Assembly (NCBI GenBank): GCA_000016765.1
Contig: CP000699.1
Coordinates: 2,666,001-2,730,000 of the forward strand
Reading direction: 5' to 3'
Length of the DNA stretch: 64,000 nucleotides
From: Rhizorhabdus wittichii RW1
Lineage (GTDB): Bacteria; Pseudomonadota; Alphaproteobacteria; Sphingomonadales; Sphingomonadaceae
Below, piece after piece: positions 10,368 to 17,919 of this stretch; the first letter of the stretch is position 1, and every line of letters starts with the position of its first letter. Made by a program: the position numbers and the translations under genes. Under the pieces are notes generated by a model that worked only from the letters and a program-made list of their open reading frames with translations, had not been told where the DNA came from and did not search any database.

Positions 10368-11569
10368 CAGCGGCCCGTCAGCTGCAGCCGGGCGAAGACT
10401 TCTCCGCCGATGTCGGCCTTGATCGGGAGACCCGCGCCATAGACGTCGCGATAGCGGCCCTGGGCCCCGACGGTGAGGCTGCGGAACACCCGCCAGTCGA
10501 CGCCGGCGACGCCGGTGACGAACTGCCGCGTGCCGCCGAGCAGCGTCGACTGCGACTTGCTGCGCACATAGCTGCCGGTCCAGCTCACGCCGACCCGCTC
10601 GGTCATCTGGCGGCGATAGTTGACGCCGAGCTGGGTCTGCTCGACCGTGCCGCCCGCGCCCGAGGCGCTGACCGACCGGTCGCCGAAGAAGCAGAACTGG
10701 TCCTTCACGCCGGCATGGCAAAGCTGGAGCGAGCCCGACAGGCCGGTGGTCGACGCGCTGCGCGACGCGCCCGGCACGGTGAAGGGCAGCGACAGGTCGC
10801 TGAACGACACGCCCAGCGAGGCGTCGACCGTCCAGGTCGGGCTGAGCTGCGACGAGAAGGTCACCGACGGCTGCATGATCAGCGTGCTCAGGCCCGGCGT
10901 GTCATAGTCGATCTTGTAGATCGATCCGCTGATGCCGATCTTCGACCGCGAGCTGATCGCGTGTTTCCAGCCGACGCGCCCGCCATAATTGTCCGAATCG
11001 TTGCCGGGCGGGCCGTTGCGGTAGCGGGTCGCGGTGTAGCCGCCGTCGACCGAGATCGAATCCTTGGGGCCGACCTGATATTCGAATCCGCCGCTGGCGC
11101 TGAAGATGTCGGCGCGGCGGCGCAGGCCGATCAGGTTGACGTCGGGATTGTCGATCGGATTGCCGGTGACGCCGTCGTCGCCCTGGCCGATGATCGAACT
11201 GTCGTAGCGCAGCGCCGCGAAGGCGTTGAGCTTGGGCGACAGCCGCTGCTGCATCTCCAGCTCGGCACCGTAGCTGTCGGCCTTGCCATAATGTTCGAGA
11301 TAGCCGGTCCGGTCGAAATGGCCCGACAGCGCGACCTGTCCCTTCTCCGACTGGCGGACCAGCTTCGGGGCGATGCTGGTTTCGATATAGGTGGCCGAAA
11401 GGTCGCTCCCCGCCGACAGGAAGGGATTGGTGTCGTAGCCCAGCCGATAGTCGGTCTCGAGCGTGAAGCGGGTCGTCGCCGACTGCGCCGGCGCGCTTGC
11501 GACGGCGGCGGCGACGCCGGCCAGGATCGACAAAGACCAGCGCATCCCCCGATGCCCCCCGTTGTTCAT
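10367..11569 (-). CDS. Outer-membrane beta-barrel protein of exopolysaccharide export
   Basis: A 400-aa secreted protein with a signal sequence (RWSLSILAGVAAAVASAPAQS) and a mature part dominated by alternating aromatic/polar strands (YRLGYDTNPFLS, GLSGSLQL, GVSWTGSYVRS), ending in RLQLTGR. It resembles the DUF560/BBP2-type barrels found in sphingan and related EPS clusters (GelF-like), between wza and wzz genes. It may line or gate the outer-membrane path or hold assembly enzymes; the exact role is not known. It starts with an ATGA overlap to wza. An internal ATG eight residues on (MRWSLS) is a possible alternative start. Confidence 0.82.
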   Translation of the reverse strand: MNNGGHRGMRWSLSILAGVAAAVASAPAQSATTRFTLETDYRLGYDTNPFLSAGSDLSATYIETSIAPKLVRQSEKGQVALSGHFDRTGYLEHYGKADSYGAELEMQQRLSPKLNAFAALRYDSSIIGQGDDGVTGNPIDNPDVNLIGLRRRADIFSASGGFEYQVGPKDSISVDGGYTATRYRNGPPGNDSDNYGGRVGWKHAISSRSKIGISGSIYKIDYDTPGLSTLIMQPSVTFSSQLSPTWTVDASLGVSFSDLSLPFTVPGASRSASTTGLSGSLQLCHAGVKDQFCFFGDRSVSASGAGGTVEQTQLGVNYRRQMTERVGVSWTGSYVRSKSQSTLLGGTRQFVTGVAGVDWRVFRSLTVGAQGRYRDVYGAGLPIKADIGGEVFARLQLTGR

Positions 11570-12201
11570 GGCACCACCACGGTGTCGCCGCTCTGCAGCT
11601 CGACGATCGCGCCGCGCAGGTCGGCGGCGGACGGCGATCCCTTCATCGCCGTGTCGAGCCGGACGTCGATCACCTGGATCTGCGAGCCCTGCTTGCGATA
11701 GATCTTCACCCGGCTGAGGTCGGCGAACTCGGTCGGCCCGCCGGCGACGCTGATCGCCTCCAGCACGTTGACGTAATGGCCCGGGGTGAAGGCGCCCGGC
11801 GCGCGCACCTTGCCGGCGACCGAGAAGCTGAGGCCGCTCGGATTCTTCACCGACACGGTCACCCGCGGGACGGTGTTGCGATACTGGTCGGCCAGCCCGG
11901 CGGCGATCACCCCCTCCAGGTCGGTGGGCAGCTTGTTGAGCGCGTCGATCCGCCCGACCAGCGGGAAGGAGACGCTGCCGTCGGGCAGAACCTTGAGCAC
12001 GCGCTGGAGGCGTTCGTCGCCCCACACATAGATCTCGATCTCGTCGCCCGGATTGATCCGGTAGGGCTTGAGCGGCGCCGGCGCCACGGGCGCGGGCGCC
12101 GCGACCGGCGCCGGTGGCGCGGCGGCGAACGCCGGCACGGACCCGAGCAGCGTCCCCGCGATGACCGATGCAACCCCCTTCACCATGCCCCCTTTACGCA
12201 T
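11566..12201 (-). CDS. Wza-type polysaccharide export outer-membrane protein
   Basis: A 211-aa secreted protein with a signal sequence and an Ala/Pro-rich spacer, a polysaccharide export (PES) domain (YRINPGDEIEIYVWGDERL near residue 50) and one SLBB domain (FSVAGKVRAPGAFTPGHY near residue 130). It is shorter than E. coli Wza, which has two SLBB domains and a C-terminal helix, and more like GumB. It is the first gene of the four-gene export operon; no glycosyltransferases accompany it, so the polymer must be made by genes elsewhere. I use the ATG of MRKGGMVKG (GGGG 5 nt upstream); MVKG at 12186 is possible. Confidence 0.9.
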   Translation of the reverse strand: MRKGGMVKGVASVIAGTLLGSVPAFAAAPPAPVAAPAPVAPAPLKPYRINPGDEIEIYVWGDERLQRVLKVLPDGSVSFPLVGRIDALNKLPTDLEGVIAAGLADQYRNTVPRVTVSVKNPSGLSFSVAGKVRAPGAFTPGHYVNVLEAISVAGGPTEFADLSRVKIYRKQGSQIQVIDVRLDTAMKGSPSAADLRGAIVELQSGDTVVVP

Positions 12202-12252
12202 CACAGCCCCATCAATTCCCGCCAAGGCGGTTCCGGACGGGCGACCCGGCGC

Positions 12253-12286
12253 CCGGGCTTTTGCGACAATTGCCCCAAAAGCCCGG
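12253..12286. other. Hairpin in the leader of the exopolysaccharide operon
   Basis: CCGGGCTTTTG pairs perfectly with CAAAAGCCCGG across a 12-nt loop, between tRNA-Leu and wza (both minus strand). It has no clean U-run directly after it on the minus strand, so it may be a processing or attenuation structure rather than a terminator. Confidence 0.5.
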
Positions 12287-12385
12287 CGGGTGAAACAGAA
12301 AAAGCCCATGCAAACCACGACTTTGCACATGCTAACAATTGCCGATGGTTCGACCAAAGTCGAAGCTGCACGCCTGAAGCAACGG

Positions 12386-12724
12386 TGGTGCGGGCGGGGG
12401 GAATCGAACCCCCACAGGTCTCGCGACCTTACGGATTTTCGTACCACTTCGGCTTTCGCCGCCGGTCCGGGCCGCGCGGGCCGGTGCCGTTCGTGGTCTG
12501 GACTATCCCTTCGCCCTATCCGCCGCCTTCAGAAGGAGGGGGCGGACGTAGGCGCTGCCCGTCTAGTCTCTACACCTTCCGCGGTCGCTGAGGACCGGCG
12601 GCTTGGCTCGGGATCACCAGGAAACAGGCTTCCCCGAATTTGAGCAGTTCTGCACCGTCGGTTTCCCGACGGGCACTCGACATAGGTTCAAGTCCGTTGC
12701 GTCTACCAGTTTCGCCACGCCCGC
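12386..12724 (-). tRNA. tRNA-Leu(UAA) interrupted by a group I intron
   Basis: The 5' exon (12690-12724) gives acceptor GCGGGCG, D-arm GCG-AAACTGGTAGA-CGC, anticodon stem ACGGA and loop bases CTT. The 3' exon (12386-12439) continues AAAA, stem TCCGT, a long variable arm (GGTC-GCGA-GACC), T-arm GGGGG-TTCGATT-CCCCC, acceptor CGCCCGC, discriminator A and an encoded CCA. Joining the exons restores a 7-nt anticodon loop CTTAAAA with anticodon TAA. The mature tRNA is 89 nt, right for class II tRNA-Leu. The break falls between U34 and A35, the same position as the cyanobacterial and plastid tRNA-Leu(UAA) intron. Confidence 0.95.
12440..12689 (-). ncRNA. Group I self-splicing intron in tRNA-Leu(UAA)
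   Basis: About 250 nt from the G after U34 to a terminal G (omega-G). The four core elements are present in order: P-like AAATTCGGGGAAGCC, Q-like ATCCCGAGCCAAG, R-like GGTGTAGAGACTAGAC and S-like AAGGGATAGTCC. Exon ACUU can pair with internal guide GAGU, giving the required U-G pair at the 5' splice site (P1). A stable P2-like hairpin CCGTCGG-GAAA-CCGACGG follows. There is no homing endonuclease frame. The small size and tRNA location fit subgroup IC3. I read the core from motifs, not from a covariance model. Confidence 0.93.
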
Positions 12725-12791
12725 AGCGTCGCAGCGGGGTGCATAACCAGCCCCGGAGGGTGCGCCAAGCGCGAATCGGTGCGTTCGCGGG

Positions 12792-13070
12792 TCAGACGTT
12801 CAGGCGGACCCGCATTTCCTTTCCGGGCTTGAAATAAGGCACGCGCTTGGCGGAAACCGGCACGGTATCGCCAGTCCTCGGATTTCGTCCGATCCGGGCA
12901 TCGCGCGCCCGCGTAGAAAAAGCGCCAAAACCGCGAAGCTCCACGCGCCCGCCTTCAGCCAGTCGTTTTGTGATCGCATCGAACAAGGTCGACACGATCT
13001 TCTCCACTTCTTTGGGAGAAAGGTCAGGATTGTCCTGCGACAGCAATTGTACCAGTTCTGATCTGATCAC
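12792..13070 (-). CDS. ihfB: Integration host factor beta subunit
   Basis: A 92-aa HU/IHF-family DNA-bending protein. It starts [25 protein letters not shown], typical of IHF-beta, and carries the DNA-binding arm [32 protein letters not shown]. The start is a GTG at 13070 with AAGGGGG seven bases upstream; a longer in-frame start exists but has no family similarity. In many Proteobacteria ihfB follows rpsA; here rpsA is near 61 kb, so the genes are separated. An IS element begins 90 bp upstream of the start and has replaced the ancestral upstream DNA. Confidence 0.94.
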   Translation of the reverse strand: MIRSELVQLLSQDNPDLSPKEVEKIVSTLFDAITKRLAEGGRVELRGFGAFSTRARDARIGRNPRTGDTVPVSAKRVPYFKPGKEMRVRLNV

Positions 13071-13159
13071 AAAGCGACCCCCTTCGACGTCATGGTCAAA
13101 CCGGCAAATGCTCATCGGGTACGAATAGCCGCCGTCGCCGACGAAACCTGCCCCATTCA

Positions 13160-14063
13160 GAGGCCGTTTCGAAAGGGGTTGAGCGGCCGAGGTTCATGTG
13201 ATTCCGGGAGTTTGCAGACATCTCGGAGACAGGCATGTGGACCCCGGCCACCCGCGCGCAGCATACGCGCGTGGCGAAGCGATACCAGACGGATTTGAGT
13301 GATGCGGAGTGGCGATTGATCGCCGCATTTCTGCCCGAGGCACGTTCGACCGGGCGACGGCGGGAATGGCCGATGCGCGAGATCGTGAACGCCATATTCT
13401 ATGTGCTGCGCGGCGGGATCGCCTGGCGACTGTTGCCGAAAGACTTTCCTCCGTGGCAGACAGTCTACCGCTGGTTTGCCCTGTTGCGCGACGAAGCAGT
13501 GTTCGAGCGAATGAACCATGCTCTGGTGATGACCGACCGCGAACGGACGGGGCGCGAGGCCAGCCCGAGCGCGGCCATTATCGACAGTCAGAGCGTCAAG
13601 ACCACGGAAAGCGGCGGCCCACGGGGCTATGACGCCGGCAAGAAGATCAAGGGGCGCAAGCGACATGCCCTGGTCGATACCGATGGCAGGGCGCTGCTGG
13701 TCGAACCTCACACCGCCGATGTCCAGGATCGTGATGGCGGTGGTGCAGTGCTGCAAATATCACGCGGCCTGTTCCCGTTCATCGAGAAGGTCTGGGCCGA
13801 TGGCGGCTACAACCATGAGCGCGTCACGCAGGCTACCAGCATCACCGTTGAAATCGTCAGCAAAATCACCGGGCAGACCGGCTTCGTCGTCCTGCCAAGG
13901 CGCTGGGTCGTTGAACGCTTCTTCGCATGGATCAACCGAAATCGCCGTCTCGCCAAGGACGTCGAGGCAACCCTCAAGTCCGCCGCAGCATTCCTCTACG
14001 CCGCCGCTGCCATGCTCATGATCCGCAGACTGGCGCGATCAGCGTGAGTTTCGAAACCGACTC
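13160..14063. mobile_element. IS5-family insertion sequence (IS427/IS1031-like), complete
   Basis: A 904-bp element. The imperfect terminal inverted repeats are GAGGCCGTTTCGAAA (13160-13174) and the complement of GAGTCGGTTTCGAAA (14049-14063), 13 of 15 matching. A 3-bp direct repeat TCA flanks it (13157-13159 and 14064-14066), a TNA-type target duplication as made by the IS427 group. It carries one intact transposase frame. The intact ends and duplication suggest a fairly recent insertion. Confidence 0.93.
13235..14047 (+). CDS. IS5-family DDE transposase
   Basis: A 270-aa transposase with an N-terminal DUF4096-like part (YQTDLSDAEWRLIAAFLPEA, then FYVLRGGIAWRLLPKDFPPW). The DDE residues lie in IIDSQSVKTT (near 109), VWADGGYN (near 188) and the YREK-like WVVERFFAWINRNRRLAKD (near 225). 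The single frame is complete, with no frameshift. GGAG lies 7 nt before the ATG. It fills almost the whole element and stops 16 bp before the right end. It points away from ihfB, so outward transcription from its left end, not the transposase promoter, would be needed to drive ihfB. Confidence 0.95.
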   Translation: MWTPATRAQHTRVAKRYQTDLSDAEWRLIAAFLPEARSTGRRREWPMREIVNAIFYVLRGGIAWRLLPKDFPPWQTVYRWFALLRDEAVFERMNHALVMTDRERTGREASPSAAIIDSQSVKTTESGGPRGYDAGKKIKGRKRHALVDTDGRALLVEPHTADVQDRDGGGAVLQISRGLFPFIEKVWADGGYNHERVTQATSITVEIVSKITGQTGFVVLPRRWVVERFFAWINRNRRLAKDVEATLKSAAAFLYAAAAMLMIRRLARSA

Positions 14064-14239
14064 TCAGGCCCGTTCCGATTCCATCTAGCTATAAAAACGC
14101 GATCAAATCAATCGGAGTCGCGGAAGCGCGGAGACGACGCAGGACCACCGTTCAGCCTTGCGACAGGCGAGCGCCCGCAATAGAGGGTCCAGCGCCGCGA
14201 GCGGCCATTGGCGGTCGCCCGGGCTGGAAAGGGTCTTCA

Positions 14240-14605
14240 ATGCTCAAGCGCCTTGCACTTGCCTCGATTGTCGCCGCTTCCCTGGGGGCGCCCGCGCTGG
14301 CCGCGCCGCTGCCCAAGCCGCCGGTCTTCGGCGTGTGCGGCACCTGCCACAAGGTGGACAAGGGCGCGCCCAACGGAATCGGCCCCAACCTGTTCGGCAT
14401 CGCCAACACCAAGGCCGGCGAAGTGCCCAACTTCGCCTTCTCGCCCGCGATGAAGAAGTCGACGATCAAGTGGACCCGCGCCAACCTGGTCGCCTTCATC
14501 CAGGAGCCGCAGAAGACGGTCCCCGGCAACCGCATGCCGTTCGGCGGCCTCAAGAATCCGGATTCGGCGGCGCAGGTCGCCGACTATATCCTGTCGCTGA
14601 AATAA
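14240..14605 (+). CDS. Small secreted class I cytochrome c
   Basis: A 121-aa periplasmic protein with a signal sequence (MLKRLALASIVAASLGAPALA), one heme site CGTCH near residue 33 and a downstream Met-containing segment (GNRMPFGG) that supplies the axial ligand. The segment NGIGPNLFGI matches the cytochrome c2/c550 fold. It should carry electrons between membrane complexes. It is convergent with the ATP-grasp gene (4 bp between stops). Before the insertion its upstream region was shared with ihfB; the IS now lies 176 bp before its start. Confidence 0.92.
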   Translation: MLKRLALASIVAASLGAPALAAPLPKPPVFGVCGTCHKVDKGAPNGIGPNLFGIANTKAGEVPNFAFSPAMKKSTIKWTRANLVAFIQEPQKTVPGNRMPFGGLKNPDSAAQVADYILSLK

Positions 14606-14609
14606 GGGT

Positions 14610-15650
14610 TCAGCGCCCGCCCGCTGCGATCAGGCGATCGAACAGCGGGCGGGCCGCCGCCTCGATCGGGGCTCCGGTGTAATCGAACAGCGGGTTGGTC
14701 GACAGCGGGAAGAAATTCATCGTCGCGTTCGCCTCGAACAGCAGCGCCCGGCCGTCGGGCAGCAGCGCGAAGTCGATCCCGAAAAAGTCGAGCGGCATCC
14801 GCGCCCGGATCGCGCGCATCGCCGACCGCGCCGGTTCGGGCAGGCCCTCCATCCCCCGGGCGAGCAGGTCGCGCTCGACGTCGATCCAGTGCGGCTGGCC
14901 CGGCATGAAGCGTTCGCGGTCGGGCCCGTGGACGTTCCATCGATCGGACACCAGCCGGTGGCGCATCAGCGGCGCCTCCCCGAACCAGTAGAGCCGGAGC
15001 TTGTTGTAGAGCGGCTCGCCCCCGCGCGCGTCGACGAAGCTGGTCAGCAGATAGGTCTCCGCCGGATCGAGCCGTGCCTCCAGCTCCTCGGGCCCGGACA
15101 GCAGCGCGACGACCTCGCCATTATGGGTGCCGGGCAGGCGCAGGATCGCGGGGAAGGTGACGCCGGCCCGCTCGATCGCCGCCTGGGCGAGGTGCGGCCG
15201 CCCCTTGAAGCGGGCGACCGGCGGGACGATCAGCCCCTCGATCCCGGCGAGCAGCCGGCTGACCCGGTCGCGCCCGCTCGCCAGCACCGCGGCGGGCGTG
15301 TTGATGACCCGGCCGGGAAAGCCGCGCAGGAAGCGGTCCGCCGCCTCCAGCACCTTCGGGTTGAGCTCGGGATCGGTGACGAGGTTGAGGATCGTCGCGA
15401 TATTGTCGAGCCTCGGCCGCACCCGGACGCGGTTGAAATTGCCCGGTATATGGAGGCGCACGAAATCGTCGGGATCGGACCGCAGCCGCCAGACGTCGGT
15501 GCTGCCCCGGTTGAGGACATCGCCGCCGGACCTGCGGACGAGGCCGCTCTGCACGTCATTGCCGAAGAGATAGGCGACACGGGTCCGTTCGATCTGGATC
15601 GGCGATGGCATGGCAGGGTGAGGTCCCGAAGGGGAGGATTGCGTCCCCAT
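14610..15650 (-). CDS. ATP-grasp enzyme of unknown substrate
   Basis: About 346 aa. The C-terminal part is clearly ATP-grasp: PLDFFGIDFALLPDGRALLF followed by EANATMNFFPLS, giving the metal-binding D, E and N residues. The N-terminal part (VAYLFGNDVQSGLVRR) fits no named ligase that I recognise. ATP-grasp enzymes join an acyl phosphate to an amine, so a peptide or amino-acid ligase is plausible. It follows the Lrp regulator by 50 bp on the same strand, beside the peptide-use genes, which suggests a role in peptide or amino-acid chemistry. The start at 15650 has GAGGGGG 10 nt upstream; an ATG at 15611 is also possible. Confidence 0.8.
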   Translation of the reverse strand: MGTQSSPSGPHPAMPSPIQIERTRVAYLFGNDVQSGLVRRSGGDVLNRGSTDVWRLRSDPDDFVRLHIPGNFNRVRVRPRLDNIATILNLVTDPELNPKVLEAADRFLRGFPGRVINTPAAVLASGRDRVSRLLAGIEGLIVPPVARFKGRPHLAQAAIERAGVTFPAILRLPGTHNGEVVALLSGPEELEARLDPAETYLLTSFVDARGGEPLYNKLRLYWFGEAPLMRHRLVSDRWNVHGPDRERFMPGQPHWIDVERDLLARGMEGLPEPARSAMRAIRARMPLDFFGIDFALLPDGRALLFEANATMNFFPLSTNPLFDYTGAPIEAAARPLFDRLIAAGGR

Positions 15651-15700
15651 GGCCCGGCAACCCCCTCGATGTAAAATGGAATTCGCCGGGTCCGCGCGGG

Positions 15701-16180
15701 TCAGAGGCGGGTCTTGCGGACCGGGATCGCGGTCGTCTGCTTGATCTCCGACAGCGTCACGGTCGACTGGACGTCCTGCACGCCGGGCAGCTTCAGGATC
15801 ACCCGGAAGATGAACTTCTGATACCAGTCGAGCGATTCCGCGATGATCTTGAGCAGCACGTCGCGCTCGCCGAAGATCGTGTGGCACTCCATGATCTCGG
15901 GCGTGTTCTCGATCTTGCGGTTGAACTCGGCGCGCTGCTCGTCGCTCAGCGTCACCATCTTGAGCGTCGCGAAGATGTAGAGGCTCTCGCCGAACTTCCT
16001 GCGGTCGAGCACCGCGACCTGGCCGACGATATAGCCTTCCTCGCGCAGCCGCTGGAGCCGGCGCCAGCAGGGCGATTGCGACAGGCCGACCCGCTCGGCC
16101 AGCTCGGTCGTCGACAGCGCGGCGTCCTTCTGCACCTGCTCCAATATCTTGATGTCGATCGGCGTCAGCGTTTCGGTCAT
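15701..16180 (-). CDS. Lrp/AsnC-family transcriptional regulator
   Basis: A 159-aa protein with an N-terminal winged helix (LTPIDIKILEQVQKDAALST, then ELAERVGLSQSPCWRRLQRL) and a C-terminal RAM/AsnC ligand domain (FATLKMVTLSD to VQSTVTLSEIKQTT). Members bind amino acids and act as local or global regulators. A GAGGGG ribosome site precedes the ATG. It is divergent from the large peptidase operon (238 bp between them) and followed by the ATP-grasp gene, so it is the natural local regulator of the peptide locus; this is inference from position. Confidence 0.93.
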   Translation of the reverse strand: MTETLTPIDIKILEQVQKDAALSTTELAERVGLSQSPCWRRLQRLREEGYIVGQVAVLDRRKFGESLYIFATLKMVTLSDEQRAEFNRKIENTPEIMECHTIFGERDVLLKIIAESLDWYQKFIFRVILKLPGVQDVQSTVTLSEIKQTTAIPVRKTRL

Positions 16181-16327
16181 GGCCCCTCGTCCCGTTGCGG
16201 ACATGTGCCGAGGGAGACGGGTCGAGCGCAACATAAATTTGCCGGGCAGGCCGCGATTGACGGCGAACATTATCCGGGGAGCGGCGGCACCGCTGAGCGC
16301 CGTCGCCCCATCTCCTCGGAGAAAATT

Positions 16328-16367
16328 CTATGCAGCGGCGCGGCGCGCGGCGCGAATCTTCGCATAA
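16328..16367 (+). promoter_or_regulatory. Weak copy of the peptide-locus bipartite motif
   Basis: CTATGCAG (16328) and CGCATAA (16361) stand 33 nt apart before the first peptidase gene. They resemble, with several changes, the TTATGCGC and AGAATAA pair seen at 23817 and 25133. The complement of TTCGCATAA here also reads TTATGCGAA. Confidence 0.35.
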
Positions 16368-16417
16368 CCATTTCACGACGCCGCCCATAGACTGGCCGCA
16401 GGGAGGGCCCGCCGCCA

Positions 16418-17902
16418 ATGAGAATGAAAGCCGCTTTCACCCCGTTCGCCTTCGGGCTCGCGATCATCCTCGCCGCCCCCGTCGCCGCGCAGCAGGCCGG
16501 GCCGGTCGCGGTCGTCGACCAGGTCGACCACCCCGCCGTCGTCACCAGGCACAAGGGCCGGTTCGGCGGACAGGCGATCGCCTATACCGCGACGGTCGAG
16601 GGCATCGCCGTGTCGACCGGCGCCGACGAAGGCGCCCGCATCGTCAGCTTCGCCTATACCCGCGACAAGACCGATCCCGCGACGCGGCCGGTGATGTTCC
16701 TGTTCAACGGCGGGCCGATCGTCGCCGCGCAATATCTCCACATCGGCGGGATCGGGCCGAAGCGGGTCGCCTATCCCGACGACGTCACGGCCGACCCGTC
16801 GAGCTTCGCGCTGGTCGACAATGGCTATTCCCCGCTCGACGCGGTCGACATGATATTCGTCGACCCCGCCTCGACCGGCTTCAGCCGGGTCGCGCCGGGC
16901 ACCGATCCCAGGGCCTATTTCTCGGTGAAGGCCGATGCGCGCCAGTTCGCGGCGTTCATCCGCGCCTGGCTGAAGCAGCATGGCCGCGAGCGGTCGCCCG
17001 TCTACCTGACCGGCGAAAGCTACGGCACCAACCGCGCCGCCGAGATCGCCGGGCAACTCGCCGACGGCCCCGATCCGCTGCCGCTCGCCGGCATCTTCCT
17101 CTACGGGCAGGCCGCCAACATCATCGAATATTCGCAGCGGCCGGCCAACATCACCAGCTATGTCGCCTCGCTGCCGACGATCGCGGCGATCGGCTGGTAT
17201 CATGGCCGCGCCGACCGCAAGGGCCGCTCGCTCGACGCCTTCCTCGCCGAGGCGCGCGCCTTCGCCAAGGGCGACTATCTGACGGTCCTCTACCAGGGCA
17301 GCGCCGCGTCCGACGCCGACCAGCGACGGATCGCCGAGCGGCTGGCCGAGTTTAGCGGCATCCCCGCCGACTGGTATCTCGCCAACGGCCTCAGGATCAC
17401 CAAGGAGCGCTACCGGGCCGAGCTGCTCAAGGACCGGGGCCTGCTGCTCGGCCGCGCCGACGCGCGCTACACCGCGCCGATCACCGACAAGGGCGGCGCC
17501 CCCGATCCGTCGGACGTGCTGATGCAGGGGGTGCAGAAATTCTTCCCCCTCTACCTGCGCGACGATCTGAAGGTCGACTGGAAGGACCCCTATGTCCCGG
17601 CGGTCGGCATCACCAGCCTCGAGGACTGGAGCTGGGGCGACGGCGCCAGCCCGTTCGGCGACTGGCCCTATTACAAGGGCATCAGCAAGATGATGGCGCT
17701 CAACCCGCGCTTCCGCCTGCTCGTCGGCAACGGCATCTACGACACCCAGACGACGATGGGCGCGGCCGAGCTGCTCGCCACCCAGTCGGGCTGGGACCCG
17801 GCCCGCGTCACGCTGCGCTATTATGATGGCGGCCATACCGGCTATTCCGTCGCGGCGACGGCCAGGGCGATCGGAGACGACATCCGCGCCCTGGTCCGCT
17901 GA
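16418..17902 (+). CDS. Secreted serine carboxypeptidase-like protein (peptidase S10), first copy
   Basis: A 494-aa protein with a signal sequence (MKAAFTPFAFGLAIILAAPVAAQ). The S10 triad is present: TGESYGT (Ser near 201), NGIYDTQT (Asp near 440) and DGGHTGYS (His near 472). The oxyanion-hole segment reads LFNGGPIVAAQYL where the family, and the second copy in this operon, has NGGPG; the Gly-to-Ile change may alter activity. Carboxypeptidases of this family remove C-terminal residues from peptides, here presumably in the periplasm. It is the first gene of an operon in which the following genes are close or overlapping. Confidence 0.9.
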   Translation: MRMKAAFTPFAFGLAIILAAPVAAQQAGPVAVVDQVDHPAVVTRHKGRFGGQAIAYTATVEGIAVSTGADEGARIVSFAYTRDKTDPATRPVMFLFNGGPIVAAQYLHIGGIGPKRVAYPDDVTADPSSFALVDNGYSPLDAVDMIFVDPASTGFSRVAPGTDPRAYFSVKADARQFAAFIRAWLKQHGRERSPVYLTGESYGTNRAAEIAGQLADGPDPLPLAGIFLYGQAANIIEYSQRPANITSYVASLPTIAAIGWYHGRADRKGRSLDAFLAEARAFAKGDYLTVLYQGSAASDADQRRIAERLAEFSGIPADWYLANGLRITKERYRAELLKDRGLLLGRADARYTAPITDKGGAPDPSDVLMQGVQKFFPLYLRDDLKVDWKDPYVPAVGITSLEDWSWGDGASPFGDWPYYKGISKMMALNPRFRLLVGNGIYDTQTTMGAAELLATQSGWDPARVTLRYYDGGHTGYSVAATARAIGDDIRALVR

Positions 17903-17919
17903 ACAGGGAAAGGGCCATC

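Noticed and set aside
12202-12791. Open frames across the tRNA-Leu region that could be called small proteins
   Set aside because: The conserved signal here is RNA: tRNA exons and group I core motifs. The frames have no ribosome sites or domains.
13160-14066. Genomic island or prophage around the transposase
   Set aside because: Only a single IS with a 3-bp duplication is present; genes on both sides are normal chromosomal genes with no integrase or phage genes.
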